Positions 50,101 through 61,204 of a DNA stretch of 64,000 nucleotides are shown piece by piece; position 1 is the first letter of the stretch; every line of letters starts with the position of its first letter. A model generated the notes under the pieces. That model was not told the DNA's origin. It saw only the letters and a program-made list of their open reading frames with translations, and made no database searches. The DNA is from Lagopus muta (lineage: Eukaryota; Chordata; Aves; Galliformes; Phasianidae). Made by a program: the position numbers and the translations under genes. The stretch is from assembly GCF_023343835.1 (NCBI RefSeq), contig NC_064442.1, positions 19,268,501 through 19,332,500 of the forward strand. Reading direction: 5' to 3'.

Positions 50101-53100
50101 TCATCAGACCAGCTAGGGTGATCCTTGGCCAGCTCTGCAGCCAGGTAGTTGTGGTATCGAAACCAAGCGATGCTTATGGCCTGCAGGAAGCGGTTCTCAT
50201 TCCCCCAGGCATTCCCCAGGTCTGCAAGAGCCACCAGAGACATCAGAGGGGGATGGAGGCACCCATGCCTTCCCTTCCTCCTCTGACCCACGAGCTTGGC
50301 ATGTCTGTGGTTAAGTCCCCAGCCCCATTGGTTGAACCCCAGCCTCTCTTGCCCCCTGCTCTTTTCTCCTCACTGTTTCTCACTGTGGATGTGAGCAAAC
50401 GGGCAGCACAGGCCCAAAGCACAGAGCAGGGGTCGGGCAAGTAAGGAATTCAAAGCAAGCTGAGCCGGTTCTTATTGTCTGTATCCCCTTTCCCAACAAG
50501 AGATTGCCTCGAATCTGAGGCATGAGTACCTGCCAGCCTCTGGGAAATGACCCAGTGCCTTCTGGGGACACAGTACCTTCAGTTCACAGCACATCTTCCT
50601 CTCCCTCAGGCCAGGATGCTACCTTGTCTCCCACAGCTGGGGTGGCCATGAGACAACCACTAAGGAAGCTGCAGATTGCCCCTTACCATAGATCCCACGA
50701 GGGCCGCCCTGTCCGGTGGATGGATCCAGAGCTTTCCACATGGGGACCTTCCCATCTGTCTCCCTGGGGACGTGCCCTCCGGGTCCTGCTGCCAGCTGTC
50801 CCTTTGAGAAGGTCCGCAGGGCATCACTCCAGGAATGCGAAGGGCCATAGATGGAACTGCCATCCAGCCAGCCTGTCACCTCGTTGGTCTAGGGTGAGCA
50901 CAATGGGTGTCAAAAGGTGCAAGACATCTGAAAAGTCGCATCCTGACCTGTCTGATCTTACAAGCCATCCCATCCCCTGTTTTAGCAAGAATTATCAGGG
51001 TGCAAATACAATCACAGCCAATCCCCATGCAATCTGATGGACTAATTCCTGCAGGAATGCTTTATCTTTTGAAAGCATGCTGGAGTTTTCATTCTTCTGA
51101 GGCTTGAAACTGCTGAAAACGTGACCTGCTGATCTGGTCTCATCATGCTTTGTCATGTGAAAGGTTTAGGGCAGGGCGGTTTTGCTTCAGCAATTTTGGT
51201 TGGGAAATACTCCAGAATGAAAAAAAAAAAATAAACCCACAGCACATTGACTTTGGAATGCATCCAGCGCTGCAGAACATGGAGACTTCTGTGGAAATCC
51301 AGAAGCTTTGCAGCCTTATGACAGAACCAGCTCATTTTTGTGACACATTATTAAAGAGTTGCCTAAATTACATGTCTTAATTACTGATCACCTAGAGTGG
51401 ACTGAGTGTAGAAATCTGGTACTGAAACTCTTTGATCTCGTTAAAAGGTTCTGGTTGTATTTATTTCATCAGCCAGAGACTGCTCTTCTCCAATACCAGC
51501 AAGACTTACCTATGCTAATTTTGATGCAATAAAAACTCCAACAGCCAAGGAAGATTGAAAATTTCTCCTCTGCACTTTCTCTTCTGCTCTCTTTAAAGCA
51601 TACAAGACACTCAAATGCGCATTAAAATTAGGCGGATCTAGAGTAACCAAGTTTTCTTCTGGCCAAAAACATCATTAATCTTGAGCAACCAGTTATCGCT
51701 TCATGAAAACCAGTACCTTGCATGCTGTGCTTTGGGTTCATTTGCACTTTGTTACTGCAGGCACCTGAAAAAGTGCTGCACTTTTCTTTGGAAATGCCAT
51801 AAACCCGAACTCCAGAGGAAGATGAATTTAGCTGAAAGTAAAGGAAATGCAATCTCCTACCTGTTCTCGGGGGCTATTGGGGCTCTGCCCTGTCTCCAGT
51901 GCCCAGTGGATACGCTGGAAGGGCAGGACAATATCTCCAGTGCCTGCAGGGTCAAACACGGGGTCCCCCTCCGGGATGCGGATGTTCAGGAACTCAGCAG
52001 GACAGCCAGGTTTCTCTGTCCCCAGGATGTCTGAGAGCACATGGAAACCTGCCAGAGAGCCAAGCATGGGCAGTCGTTGGGATGACTGTGACCAGCACCT
52101 GGAATAGATGATGCTCCAGGCACTCCTGGTTGGACCTCATGAGTGAGGAAAGGGTATTCGGGGGACCAGGGTGGAGAAACTCAGCCAGCAGTTCAAAGAC
52201 CATCTGCAGGCCACTATTTTACCTGGAGTGGGGCTCAGCCATTACTTCCCTGAACTCCCCCTTGCTGATGGCCTTCAAGACCAATAGTTGCTGCTGAGGT
52301 TGAGCTCAGTGACTCTTGGCCTGTTTGAGTTCTAGTCGGATGGGAAAATCTGGCTCCAGAGAGAAGCTGAATGGTACCACACCAACGTCTACCCCTCCAA
52401 TGGCTCATCTCAGGACTGAGCACCCTCATTAAGCCATCTGGAGACCTGTGAGAACCTTGAGCTGCATGAAACTAATTTCTCTCCATTTCTTTGACAAGTT
52501 CAGCCTGCTTCCTCAGTGAGCCAGCAGCTCCCAGGGACTCCAGACCCGTCTGGAGCAACAAAAGAAACTGCTCTGAAGTGCTTGTAGCACTTCTGCCCAG
52601 CAACCACTCACCACGCAGCTCTTATCAGCTCTGTCAGTTGTTCTACCATCAGATAACTCTACTGCTAAAACAAACGAGGAAGTTTCTAAGTGACAAATAT
52701 CAGTATTTGTCAAAGGTCACCAAAAATTCATGCCTAGCTCATATGACAGATGGACAGCATTCTGGTAGGACAATGAGCAAGGTTCTATCTTTAGGATGTG
52801 GGCTCGCTCTGAAGCGGTGGGTGTGAGGAGAGCTTTGATGTGCCATCAAGGGGCATGAAAAACAAATGTCTTCCCCCCCTTGGCAGTTTCCAGCTCTTAC
52901 CAAAGAAGACAGCCAGCACAGTTGTGTTCCTCTGGGAGGGCAGCCCAGAAGGTCCCCGTGCCACTGCATTGCTGAGTTGGCGAGCGTTGGGTACATGGGG
53001 CTCCTGCAGGGCCTGGTAGACACCGTCTGCGTAGTTGGCTGGCAGGAGACGCAGCAACCTGGAACCTGTGACACCAAAGCGTGGGTCCAACGGCACCCAG

Positions 53101-54602
53101 CAGCAGGGAACAGCCACGGCGTGGAGGCGCAAGAAGAAAGAGACGGGAGGACGCAGGCACTTTTGGTACCAAGGCCGACTCCCAGCATTGCTTGCAACAC
53201 TGGGATCAGTCCTTATAAAATGAAGAGGGATCCTGTGTGGGCATGTTCCCTTCCTGTTGTCCTTCCCTTCTCCCTCTGCAATGCCTTTGCTTTATTGGGA
53301 ACCCAGTGGTGTGCTGCATGTGGTAACTGGAGTGATATCAAGCTGCCTGCATTGACTGTGCAATCATGTGTTCTAAGTACGGGACTGCTCGCACTGCGGG
53401 AAGCGGGAGGGAACAGCCAGAGGGGCACAGAGACAAAGGATAAGATGAAAAACACCCTGACTTTGCACCCGATGTTGGTTTCAAAAGGCCCTCCACCAGC
53501 ATGGTGGTATTCATTTGCTGGAGAATCCTAAAGGTGGGAGAAATCCTGAATTTGCTGGTTTCTCTTTGGGCTAATTTTCTACAGGTCTGTCTCCAAAGAT
53601 GTCTTTTTCCCAGCCCTGGGATCCCTGATCATCAGCTCCGAACAGCCATGTCCCCCAGCCTCAGACATTTTGAACAGCCCCACGCTGCACAGCTCCGCTC
53701 TGCCCTGATCCAGCCCCGCGTGGCTGCCAGGTGCATCTAGTGATCTACCTGGGCTCAGGCTCGAGTGGGAAAGGCTTTCTCTCTCAGTCCCCTTGTCGAA
53801 GCATCACCTGCCCCCACCCTCCACTGCCATCCCAGCCCTGACACGCACCCACGGAGCCACGGCTGTGGTGCTGCAGGTTGTTGTACCAGCCATCATAGCG
53901 CTGCACCTCCCAGCTGATGTTCTTCTGGGCTCCTGGAAGAGACGAACCCACGTGGTGAGCAGCAAAATAATGCATGGAAAGAGCGTTTCCACTATAAAAT
54001 TATATTACGCTGTTCTGTTTTCCCCACGATCTGTCTGAAACCTTCTGTACAAACAGGTATTTTGAGGAGTTCTGCCCTCTTTTGAGGAATAATCTATGTG
54101 TGAAGTAGAAATTAATGCTTGGGATCCTGATGTTTCTAAAGCAGTGCATATGATTTCTGGCTCCCACCAGTCTGCTCTCAAGTGATTTTCATTTTCTTCT
54201 CTCTGTGACAAAAGTCCTCCCTTCCTTCTCACCACCTGGAGTTATGCTCTCCTCTTTGCACTGTGTATTAACAATCCACCTATTCCAATAAGAATGCACC
54301 TTGTTTTACCTCTGTTAATGTTCATCACCCAAGGAAGAAGCTCCATTTCCTGGTTACAAGCTGTGCACTCAGAGCAATAGAGGAGTTTCCAAGACTGCGG
54401 ACTCCACAGACTCAGGACCTTGCTCCATTTTCTCATCTCCTCACAAAATGAATCATCTTGCCTCTGATAAACTATCCCATGAAACTCCATTGGATCCAGG
54501 CTCTACCCTTGGACACCTTTCCCAGAAACTGCTCTTACCACCCAAGCTCCACGACATCAGTAGAAGCACCGTCAGACACGATGTCATCTCTGTGTGCTGC
54601 AT
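38126..54602 (-). CDS. DUOX2: Dual oxidase 2, complete, 33 coding exons
   Basis: DUOX2 is an apical-membrane NADPH oxidase that releases H2O2 for thyroid hormone synthesis and mucosal defence. It needs Ca2+ and its maturation factor DUOXA2. The 33 exons found all have GT-AG borders and phases that join to 1,530 residues plus TGA (human 1,548). Order: signal peptide (about 1-22), peroxidase-like domain (about 25-560), first membrane helix (about 582-608), two EF-hands (819-830, 855-866), ferric-reductase membrane domain (about 1,000-1,240), FAD site (HPFTLTS near 1,298), NADPH site (GGGIGVTPF near 1,366; CGPPGM near the end), C-terminus HHYENF. It is DUOX2 rather than DUOX1 by GIAQTT, VLHTAGH, RVSFI and MEWHGPK, and by its head-to-head partner. 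The start at 54,602 follows a credible 28-base 5' UTR; a second in-frame ATG five codons on (54,587) would also give a signal peptide. No break was found. Exons are listed in the block entries. Confidence 0.96.
39238..39480 (-). repeat. CR1 3'-end fragment, antisense, in a DUOX2 intron
   Basis: Antisense tail (ACAGAATCACAGAATATGCC) followed by 'GGAAGGGATCCACAGGATCA', lying between the exons at 39,009 and 39,502. It is antisense on the plus strand, hence sense relative to DUOX2 transcription. Confidence 0.8.
39790..39862 (+). repeat. CR1 3'-end fragment, sense
   Basis: Short block 'CTTGGACTGATGGCCTTCAA' to 'CATCATTCTATGAC', a truncated CR1 end in a DUOX2 intron. Confidence 0.7.
41745..42135 (+). 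repeat. Diverged interspersed repeat, CR1-like
   Basis: Blocks such as 'GGTGGATTTTACAGATGAGA', 'GAGGTGGTGACATCCCC' and a 12-base G run resemble an old CR1-type sequence, but no clear tail is present. Assignment is tentative. It fills most of the intron between exons 41,259-41,489 and 42,300-42,478. Confidence 0.45.
43273..46998 (-). other. DUOX2: DUOX2 first membrane helix, cytosolic loop and EF-hands
   Basis: Exons: 46861-46998, 46642-46755, 45919-46121, 45618-45803, 45024-45249, 44309-44402, 43906-44081, 43665-43731, 43273-43365. Landmarks: membrane helix [19 protein letters not shown]; a basic stretch [13 protein letters not shown] on the cytosolic side; two canonical 12-residue calcium loops, [12 protein letters not shown] and [12 protein letters not shown]; and [19 protein letters not shown]. 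The donor after 46,861 is GTTTGC, a weak but GT-type site. The last two exons encode a linker (residues about 931-983) that I could not align beyond its ends with mammalian DUOX2. Confidence 0.92.
47708..53065 (-). other. DUOX2: DUOX2 peroxidase-like domain exons
   Basis: Exons: 52901-53065, 51861-52048, 50687-50879, 50055-50221, 49922-49982, 49725-49821, 49505-49592, 48724-48823, 48363-48526, 47996-48159, 47708-47826. They encode the extracellular peroxidase homology domain with landmarks [75 protein letters not shown] and [13 protein letters not shown]. In vertebrate DUOX this domain lacks the classical heme histidines and helps release H2O2 rather than superoxide. Cysteines corresponding to the human intramolecular and DUOXA2-linking cysteines appear kept (DPSCH, RLCNSYW, DPCPQP, ANCTP). 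One intron here (49,983-50,054) is only 72 bases. Confidence 0.93.
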
Positions 54603-54630
54603 TTGCCCCTGGGTCCTTGGAAGAAGCAAT
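53849..54630 (-). other. DUOX2: DUOX2 exons 2-3: translation start, signal peptide, mature N-terminus
   Basis: Numbering counts the noncoding exon near 58,640 as exon 1. Exon 2 is 54539-54630 (ATG at 54600-54602) and exon 3 is 53849-53932. The hydrophobic core is [14 protein letters not shown], followed by a mature start like the AQNPISWEVQR of human DUOX1 (here [18 protein letters not shown]). The acceptor of exon 2 is CTTTCTAGTTGCAG. The open frame also runs upstream of the acceptor, which is irrelevant to the spliced mRNA. Confidence 0.9.
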
Positions 54631-54734
54631 CTGCAACTAGAAAGGATGAGGAATGAGCTGGAGCTGGCTGCCCTAGGAGGCACCGTCCTCGGAAGTATTT
54701 AAAAGGTGCACAGACATCGTGCTCAGGAACGAGG

Positions 54735-54832
54735 TTTAGTGGCAGACTCGGCAGTGCTGAATCAATGGATGGACTTGATTGCCTTAGAGGTCTTATCCAA
54801 ACTAAATAATTCTGCGATCCTATGATCTACAG
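54735..54832 (+). repeat. CR1 3'-end fragment, sense, in DUOX2 intron 1
   Basis: 'GGATGGACTTGATTGCCTTA' through 'TTCTGCGATCCTATGATC' is a short truncated CR1 end about 100 bases upstream of DUOX2 exon 2. Confidence 0.8.
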
Positions 54833-57800
54833 ACCATACTGTCAGCTCCCTCTTGTGGTGTCTACTGCTGCCATCCGTCAGCAGTATTTGAGTACAGACT
54901 TCAGGCTGTGGGAAGGAAATGGGGTCCGTACGGGAGCCCATCACTGGCCAAGCTCTGTCAGGAGATACCTCCTGGCCTGACACGGCCCTTCTGCTGAAGC
55001 AGAACCAGGTAGCCCCAACTGTAGGTTCACCATTCATCATCTGCAGCACAAAGACCTTAAGCTCTGTCAACTCAGTTAATAGGAATAAGCTCATCCTTAC
55101 AGAAACATTTAAACCAGTCGCTTCTCTGCACTCACATTGTCCTATCCAAACAAAACCGAGCATTGGACACAAGGGGAACATCCACAGCATGCAGGCAGAT
55201 GCCCCAAATGTGCTAAATTTGCATTTAAAGATCTCTCTGTCACTTCTCAGTTTATGTCCTTGCAAATGCTTGATGACCTCCTTGGAACCAGTCTTTCTTG
55301 CGATGCCATACCACGTCACTTTATGCAAAGACCCTGAATGCAGAGCAAATGTCATCGATGGGACGTGAACCTTCAAATCCTCAGCCAACACCTGACTGAA
55401 CAGAGGGATTCCCAGCCATAAACAGCATAGGTTATATTTGTTTTAAATCACAAATGATATAATGCTGCCACTGGCTTTCCATGCACAGGAATACCAAACT
55501 TGGATATGACTCCAAAATAGGGTTTTCCACTAAATATGATCTTTGCCCACTTGTTCCAGCATTATGGGTGACTAACAGCATTGTGGGTGAGTATCCAAAT
55601 GCTAACATCATTTTGGATGAGCTGCATTACCAAGAAATATGGGGGTACACAGATCTCCCAGATATTCCTACACTGCACCATGACAATTCAGCAAGTCCCT
55701 TTTACCTTGTTTTTTTTTGGGGGGGGGGGGGGGAAGAAGGGGCAGGGAGGGGGTTGCTGTGGTTTTGTTTGGTTTGGTTATTTTTTTCCCCAATTGTTTG
55801 AAGCAAGCCTTGAGAAACATTGGTTTCAGGAAGGCTGACACACTGTCAGCAGTTCTGTGGGTTTTATTTTTTACTTTCTGCTAATTGCAGCGGGGGTTTT
55901 TCACTGATTATCATCAGTGGCACAGTTATAATGCCTATGTCAGTAAGCGCATTATCCACGCGCCTAATGAAGTGAGCTGAGATTTACCATCTGTGGTCAC
56001 AGTTAGTCGCACTTGTGAAGCTGGATACCTATAGCCAGGTCGTGAACGCAGCACAGGAACCTGGATGAACGCACTTCCATCAGAGATTTCTGGAGAGCCA
56101 GCAGTGGCAGAGCCCATTCACCATCACCACGTGGCTGGTCTCCTGCTGGATTTCTCTCCTGCTCACCCACAGTGTACCAACAGCGGAGGGTTTCACCTTC
56201 AGGTGAAAACTTAGCAATGTCAGAATGTGTGGCATGAAGCCACAACCCAAAGCACAGCTCCGTGGGCACAGCATAGCACTGTGCCCCTTACCCTTTCTTG
56301 TTCTCACCGGGTGTCAGCAGAAAGTAATTTTGAGAATTCCTTCTGTCACTGAGCACATCTCCCATTTTATCAGCTAAGGGAATTACTCTTGATTCAGACA
56401 AGAGACACAAGCTAGTTCTCATGCGCTTCTCATCTCTTATTGCCCAGTCCATCCCAGACTGTAGGGAGATCTTCCAGACCTGGGCACACCGAGTCAAGCC
56501 AGCGTGACACAATCAGTGTGGCTGCCTTGCTCCAAGCAGTAGTTGGTCGATAGGATCCTGGACCACGCACTGTTTTCCAACAGTGTGAAACTTCCCTTTC
56601 ATGCCTTTCCATTACCTCTACGCTTTCCTGTGAATTATTATCATATCTGCAGTGCATCTCCCAACCGCTCCTCAAGCGCAATCTCTCTTTCCCAAGAGCA
56701 CTTCTCAATGGCAGAACTTGGGCTGTGTGGGCATGGGAGGCACTAACACATCTCCCATCTGTCAGACTTTCTCCAGCCATTGCTGGGAACTCCTTCAAAG
56801 GCAAGGCTGAGAGATATCAATCCTTACAGGATATCCTCAAGAAGGGCAAGATGCACATCTAGGCTTGGGACCCCACGTCCAAAGAAGATGGATCTCCCAA
56901 GAGCAGTACTCAGCTGTCCTCATCAACTCCTTTCCCACTCTTTCCTGGTATGGTCTCCATGAGTTGAGAATCAGTTCCCTGGCTTCTCCAGAAAAAGACT
57001 CCTCTTTTCACACGTGCCTCCAAGCCTCCCAAACTCCTCCCTGACGTAACGAAATTGAGATCAGCCTTGGAAGCCCATGGAGCAGCTTGTTGATTGGAAG
57101 ATTTCCAGGTTTGGTTCCAAAGACTTGTAAAATGTACCAGAAAGTTTTTAAGGTCTGATGAGCCCTCCGGGCTTTGCTGTTCCACAGATTCCCTGAGCCA
57201 CCTTGGGAAAACCACTTCCTCCATCTGTACCTAGTGGAAGCAAAGAGCAGCTTCCTCAGTCCCGTCTTTTCCCATCAGAGAAAAAACCTGTGGCCTAAAA
57301 CTGAACTTTTACATCCCTCTGAGAATGTTGAAACCCCGATGCAGATAGCACAACCACGTGGCTTCCCCCCACAGCTAGGAATCCAGCTCCACCTGATCTC
57401 AGCAGATTTGGCTCCCCCAGAGTCAGATATTCATTCCCTAAACATCCCCAGAGCCCTTTCCACAGCCCCGTCAGCATCTTGGAGAAGTGGCAGACCTGTG
57501 GCAGGGCAAAGTGTTACCATGTAGGTAAAGAAGAGCAAACTCAAGGCACCTGTGAAGCCTGGAGCCTGACCCCTATGATCTCAGTTAGTCACAGATTCTT
57601 TTCTGGTTTTCCTCCTGTGCACATGGGACAGACTGAGGGACTGACGCTTTCCCAGCTAGCCAGCCAGCACTGGGGTTTGGGATCAGGCTGCATCTCTCCA
57701 GCCTTGCACGTTATCCAGAAAACAACAAAGCTGGGAACACATCGTGGATGACATTCACACAGGGATTGGTCCCACCTGAGAACACTCTTGGGACCAGATG

Positions 57801-57889
57801 CCCCGTGCCAACACAGTGCACATGAGACATTCCCCCTCAGGTGGGACATAAATCCCTTGGGGTTCCTACCTGCCCACCTACTGCCCTGT
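54833..57889. other. DUOX2 intron 1, unique part
   Basis: Apart from the T9-G15 tract I see no exon, RNA gene or named repeat. A 209-codon minus-strand open frame (54,762-55,391) runs into the CR1 remnant at its end and has no family motif, so it is treated as chance. Confidence 0.5.
55710..55733. repeat. Homopolymer junction, T9 then G15
   Basis: A run of about nine T is followed directly by about 15 G, then GAAGAAGG-type purine sequence. It lies in DUOX2 intron 1. The G-run is on the plus strand, so the DUOX2 transcript carries a C-run followed by an A-run. Confidence 0.95.
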
Positions 57890-58640
57890 GCTCACACATG
57901 ATACGGACACATGCAATCCAAACTCCACGTCCTGTGGCTGCAAAGCCTCACGTATGGGGATACGCGTGGCTCCACTGCGCCACGCAGGAGGGAGACGTGT
58001 CTGACCTCATCCCACTCTGCCCTCACACAGACAGGGACCCCCGTGACCCTGCCATCCCAAGTCCTCCATGCAGGCAGGGACACGAGCAGTCCCAACCTCC
58101 CCACGCAGGTGAGTGCTCCAAGCAGAACAGGGCAGTAGCCCTAACCCCTCGGTTCTCCCATATGGAAAGGGCCAAGCAGCCCCACCTCACTATTCCCCAA
58201 GAAGGAAAGGATGTTCCTGGAGTTCAAGGAGGTGGGGACCCACGGCCCCATCCCACCCTGTCCATCAAGTCGGCACAGAACGTGTGGCCCAACCCTTCCC
58301 ATGCACCACACAAGCGGGGACACGCACAGTCCCCATCACGCAGCGCCCTCAATGCAAGAAGAGACAGGAGCAGCACAACCCCTTGACCCCGCCACACCCC
58401 GCAGGCAGCCGCAAGCCTCGGCTCCCCCCGTGCAGAGGGGACAGGCGGATCCCGGCTCACGGATCAGCACAGCTCCGATCCCCGCACCGCACACGCGTGT
58501 TCCTCCCCGCTTCCGCCACCACCGCAGCCCCCACGCAGGCGCGTCACGCGTAGAACCGATCCGCAGCCCTCCGCGCAGGCAGCGACCACCAGCATCCCCC
58601 GGCCCCCCGCGCAGGGGACGACAGGAGCGCGGCACTCACC
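57890..58640. repeat. Degenerate minisatellite in DUOX2 intron 1, beside the promoter
   Basis: A recurring diverged unit of roughly 35-50 bases has the core 'CCAYGCAGGNNGGGACACG' followed by 'NNCAGYCCCA'. Clear instances begin near 57,980, 58,022, 58,068, 58,103, 58,300, 58,345, 58,400, 58,430, 58,530, 58,573 and 58,607. Unit lengths and sequences vary, so the array is old. The long plus-strand open frames in this region are a product of the biased repeat composition. It ends at the donor of DUOX2 exon 1. Confidence 0.6.
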
Positions 58641-58668
58641 CGCCCGGCGGTGCGGAGGGCAGTGCTGC
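58640..58668 (-). other. DUOX2: DUOX2 noncoding exon 1 (5' end approximate)
   Basis: The exon ends in CGGGCGG before GTGAGTGCC on the minus strand. The start near 58,665 is inferred from the TATA-like element about 25 bases upstream. It joins exon 2 at 54,630 across a 4.0-kb intron. Confidence 0.5.
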
Positions 58669-58747
58669 GGGGCGGGCCGTGCCGGCATTTACATAGGGCT
58701 CGGCGCCCGCCGCCGCCTATAAGAGCGGGGCGCGGGCCGGTGCCTCC

Positions 58748-58772
58748 CGAGAGCCGCCGCCGCCGCCAGCAG
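58748..58772 (+). other. DUOXA2: DUOXA2 noncoding exon 1 (5' end approximate)
   Basis: The 5' end is inferred from TATAAG at 58,718. The exon ends in GCCGCCAGCAG before GTAGGTTG. The predicted partner exon begins at 61,205. Confidence 0.5.
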
Positions 58773-61204
58773 GTAGGTTGCTGGAAAGCTACCGCCGCGC
58801 CGCCCCGCCCCGCCCGAGCCCCGCTGCCCGCCGGGGAGCCCCGGTGCGGCCCCGGCCCTTCTCGTGCTCCGAGGAGCCGGCGGCTCCCCGCGCGGCTGTG
58901 TGGGTCCCGGCTAGGTGAGCGTGAGGAGGAAAGGGCGAATCGCCGTCCTAAATTCAGTTCTTATCTCGTTTTGACCCTCTTCCGAAGGTGGCAAAATAAA
59001 GAATGTCTCCACCCCCGAGCTGCAGCGCTAATTGCTCGATGTCCGAGGGTGAGGGATGGCCCTCGGAAGTTTTAGTGGGAAATACCGATTTGCAGCCCTC
59101 AGCAGCCCGATCTAGGATTGCTGCTGACTGCCGCGAGGTTTGGGCTGGACTTCCAGCCTGACACGTTCTGTGGCAGGAAAATGTGATTTCTGTCCCTGGA
59201 AAGTGCTAAGGTTTCAACATCCTGCCTCCCTAGCTCTTCTCCCTTGCCAGTACAGAATATTTTAAAAACAGATAAACGTGTTTTCTAAATGTCAATTTCT
59301 TCTGAATGACTGAACTCTTCCTTGAGGACGTCTTTCGACTTCTTGTCTCTGTACACGGACAGAGAAAGTGATGGGGCTCTGGGGCTGCATGCGTGCTTCT
59401 CCATTGGAGGATGCTTTCCAAAGTGCAGCAGCTTCTGTTTCTTCTGTCCTGAGCTGCAGGTCCCAGTTTTCCACTTTCAAGCTGTGAAAATGTCAAGGAA
59501 TTGGTCTCCTGTGCAGGGATTCAAGCAGGAATTGAGGTTGGGCTGGCAGCAATAGAAAGCACTGTTTCCCTGGGAACTCCCCCAAAAACTACTCTTACAA
59601 GCGTAGAGGAAATGCAGGAATCCTTTGATACTGCTTGAAGGTTAAAAATGGATTAAAATGGAAACATTTTTCATGTTACTGGAGTTTTAGTTCTTACTTG
59701 CTGCTTGTAGTCTGATCATTTTAATTTGCAAAGGGTTGCGTTTTGGTGGATGCGGTCAGGGAAAGCATTCCTTTCCTCCAGACACCTTTTGGGGTCAAAG
59801 ACAGTGGGGAAAGTGACATTCAAGCAATCAAGATTTGACTAAATTAGTCTAAATGAGTTGTTTATTCCTGCTCTTACAGCCTCTTGGACCGTCTGTGGGC
59901 ACTTTGCTGCAACCCTGCGACTGGACTTGAACCTAATATTGAACTCAGTTACAGCTCCTCCTTGTCAGGTAATCCTAGTGCAGTGGTGCTGCAAGGCTGG
60001 CCATCTCTGTGCTTAGCTGTCCAGGGAAATATGTTGGAATAGTTACAGCGAAACAACGCAAGCTGAGCTTTATAAGTGTGCTTGATGGCTCTGTTACGCT
60101 GGAACTGAGCGTCCGGATGAGAGCTGGAGCGGTCGTGAGGCAGGCAACCTCCCTGCAAAACCAAGTGTCTGTTAAATTGCTTGCTGTAATGGTCTCTGTT
60201 TCTTGACAGAGAGGAAACAAAGTGTTGCTTTTATGGATTAAGAAGTGAATTCAGCTGCCCCCAAGAAATTGATTTAAGATCTTTACTGTAATTTCCTTCC
60301 ACTTCTGGGGATTTGAGACTCACACTTCAGTGGCTGAATTGCTTTGAGTTGGATCTTACCTAGAAATGTGATAATTATTGTTTTCAGAAAATAAGAAAAA
60401 AATCAACTCTCCCATGCAAGGACAGGATGAAATTATATTTGATCATGAGTCATATTAGCTCTGGCATTCCCTGACTTCTGAAGACTTCCCGGGGTAGTTA
60501 CATACAGAGATGATATTAAATAAGGGAAATGAAGGGACGAAGCATGTAATCGGTTTTGGTAGAAAAGATCTAATCCAGAAATGGGGGAAGTTCTGTAATT
60601 GCTAGGACTGAAGCGTTAATGGGAGTCGAAAGTAATCAATGGGAATCGCACAGATCCTCTGCTCTTGGTCTCATGTAGCTCAGTCTGCTACACCCTGAGG
60701 TTCCTGATGCTTACATGCTCCAGAGCCTTGTGTTCTTGGACCCATAGCCCAGGAGCATACTTTGCAGTTCCTGGGAAAAGCCTCTGAGGAGAGGGGGTGG
60801 AAATGGAGGTGGTGGTTTGCTCTGCTTGGTGTTTGGTGCTGGGATAATTCTGCTTCTGTGAAGTCAACATTCTCGGTGAATCCTCATCATTTTGGAGGAA
60901 GGCTGCACATGCCAGCGCAGAGGAGCAGTGCCTGCTGGCTTGCAGGCTTCCTAGAAGGGCACTTAGCAAAGCTGAATGTCCTGGCTGCATCATCTGGAGG
61001 GAAAGACCCAGCTCTGCCTGGGGAGAAGCTGCTCAGCAGGTTTCTGGGCTTGGGCTGCTCCCCACAGACAGCAGTTGTGGTTCCTCACACTGCCACAAAC
61101 CCCTTGGGCTGGCTAAGTGCTGAGCCAGGCACCTCCTCTCCACCACTGAGGGCTTTGGGTGCTCCTCTGCCAGGCAGTATTTCACTGGGCTTATTTCCTT
61201 GCAG
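58773..61204. other. DUOXA2 intron 1
   Basis: After the CpG-rich first 150 bases I see no exon, RNA gene or named repeat. It ends in TTATTTCCTTGCAG, a good acceptor. Confidence 0.5.

Larger units (their letters stand above)
58620..58930. promoter_or_regulatory. CpG-rich divergent promoter of DUOX2 and DUOXA2
   Basis: Both genes start here, back to back. A minus-strand donor (GTGAGT as ACTCAC at 58,634-58,639) ends DUOX2 exon 1 at 58,640, and a plus-strand donor (AGCAG/GTAGGT) ends DUOXA2 exon 1 at 58,772, only 132 bases away. Between them lie a GC box (GGGGCGGG, 58,669-58,676), a minus-strand TATA-like TATGTAAAT (58,687-58,695) and a plus-strand TATA-like TATAAG (58,718-58,723). The human DUOX2/DUOXA2 pair is arranged the same way. 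Confidence 0.8.

Noticed and set aside
54762-55391. 209-codon minus-strand open frame upstream of DUOX2 exon 2
   Set aside because: Its end lies in a CR1 remnant, it has no recognised domain or splice context, and it lies within DUOX2 intron 1.
57841-58700. Overlapping plus-strand open frames of 140-180 codons
   Set aside because: They read through the degenerate minisatellite and promoter; the composition is proline/arginine/histidine-rich in all frames, as expected from the repeat.
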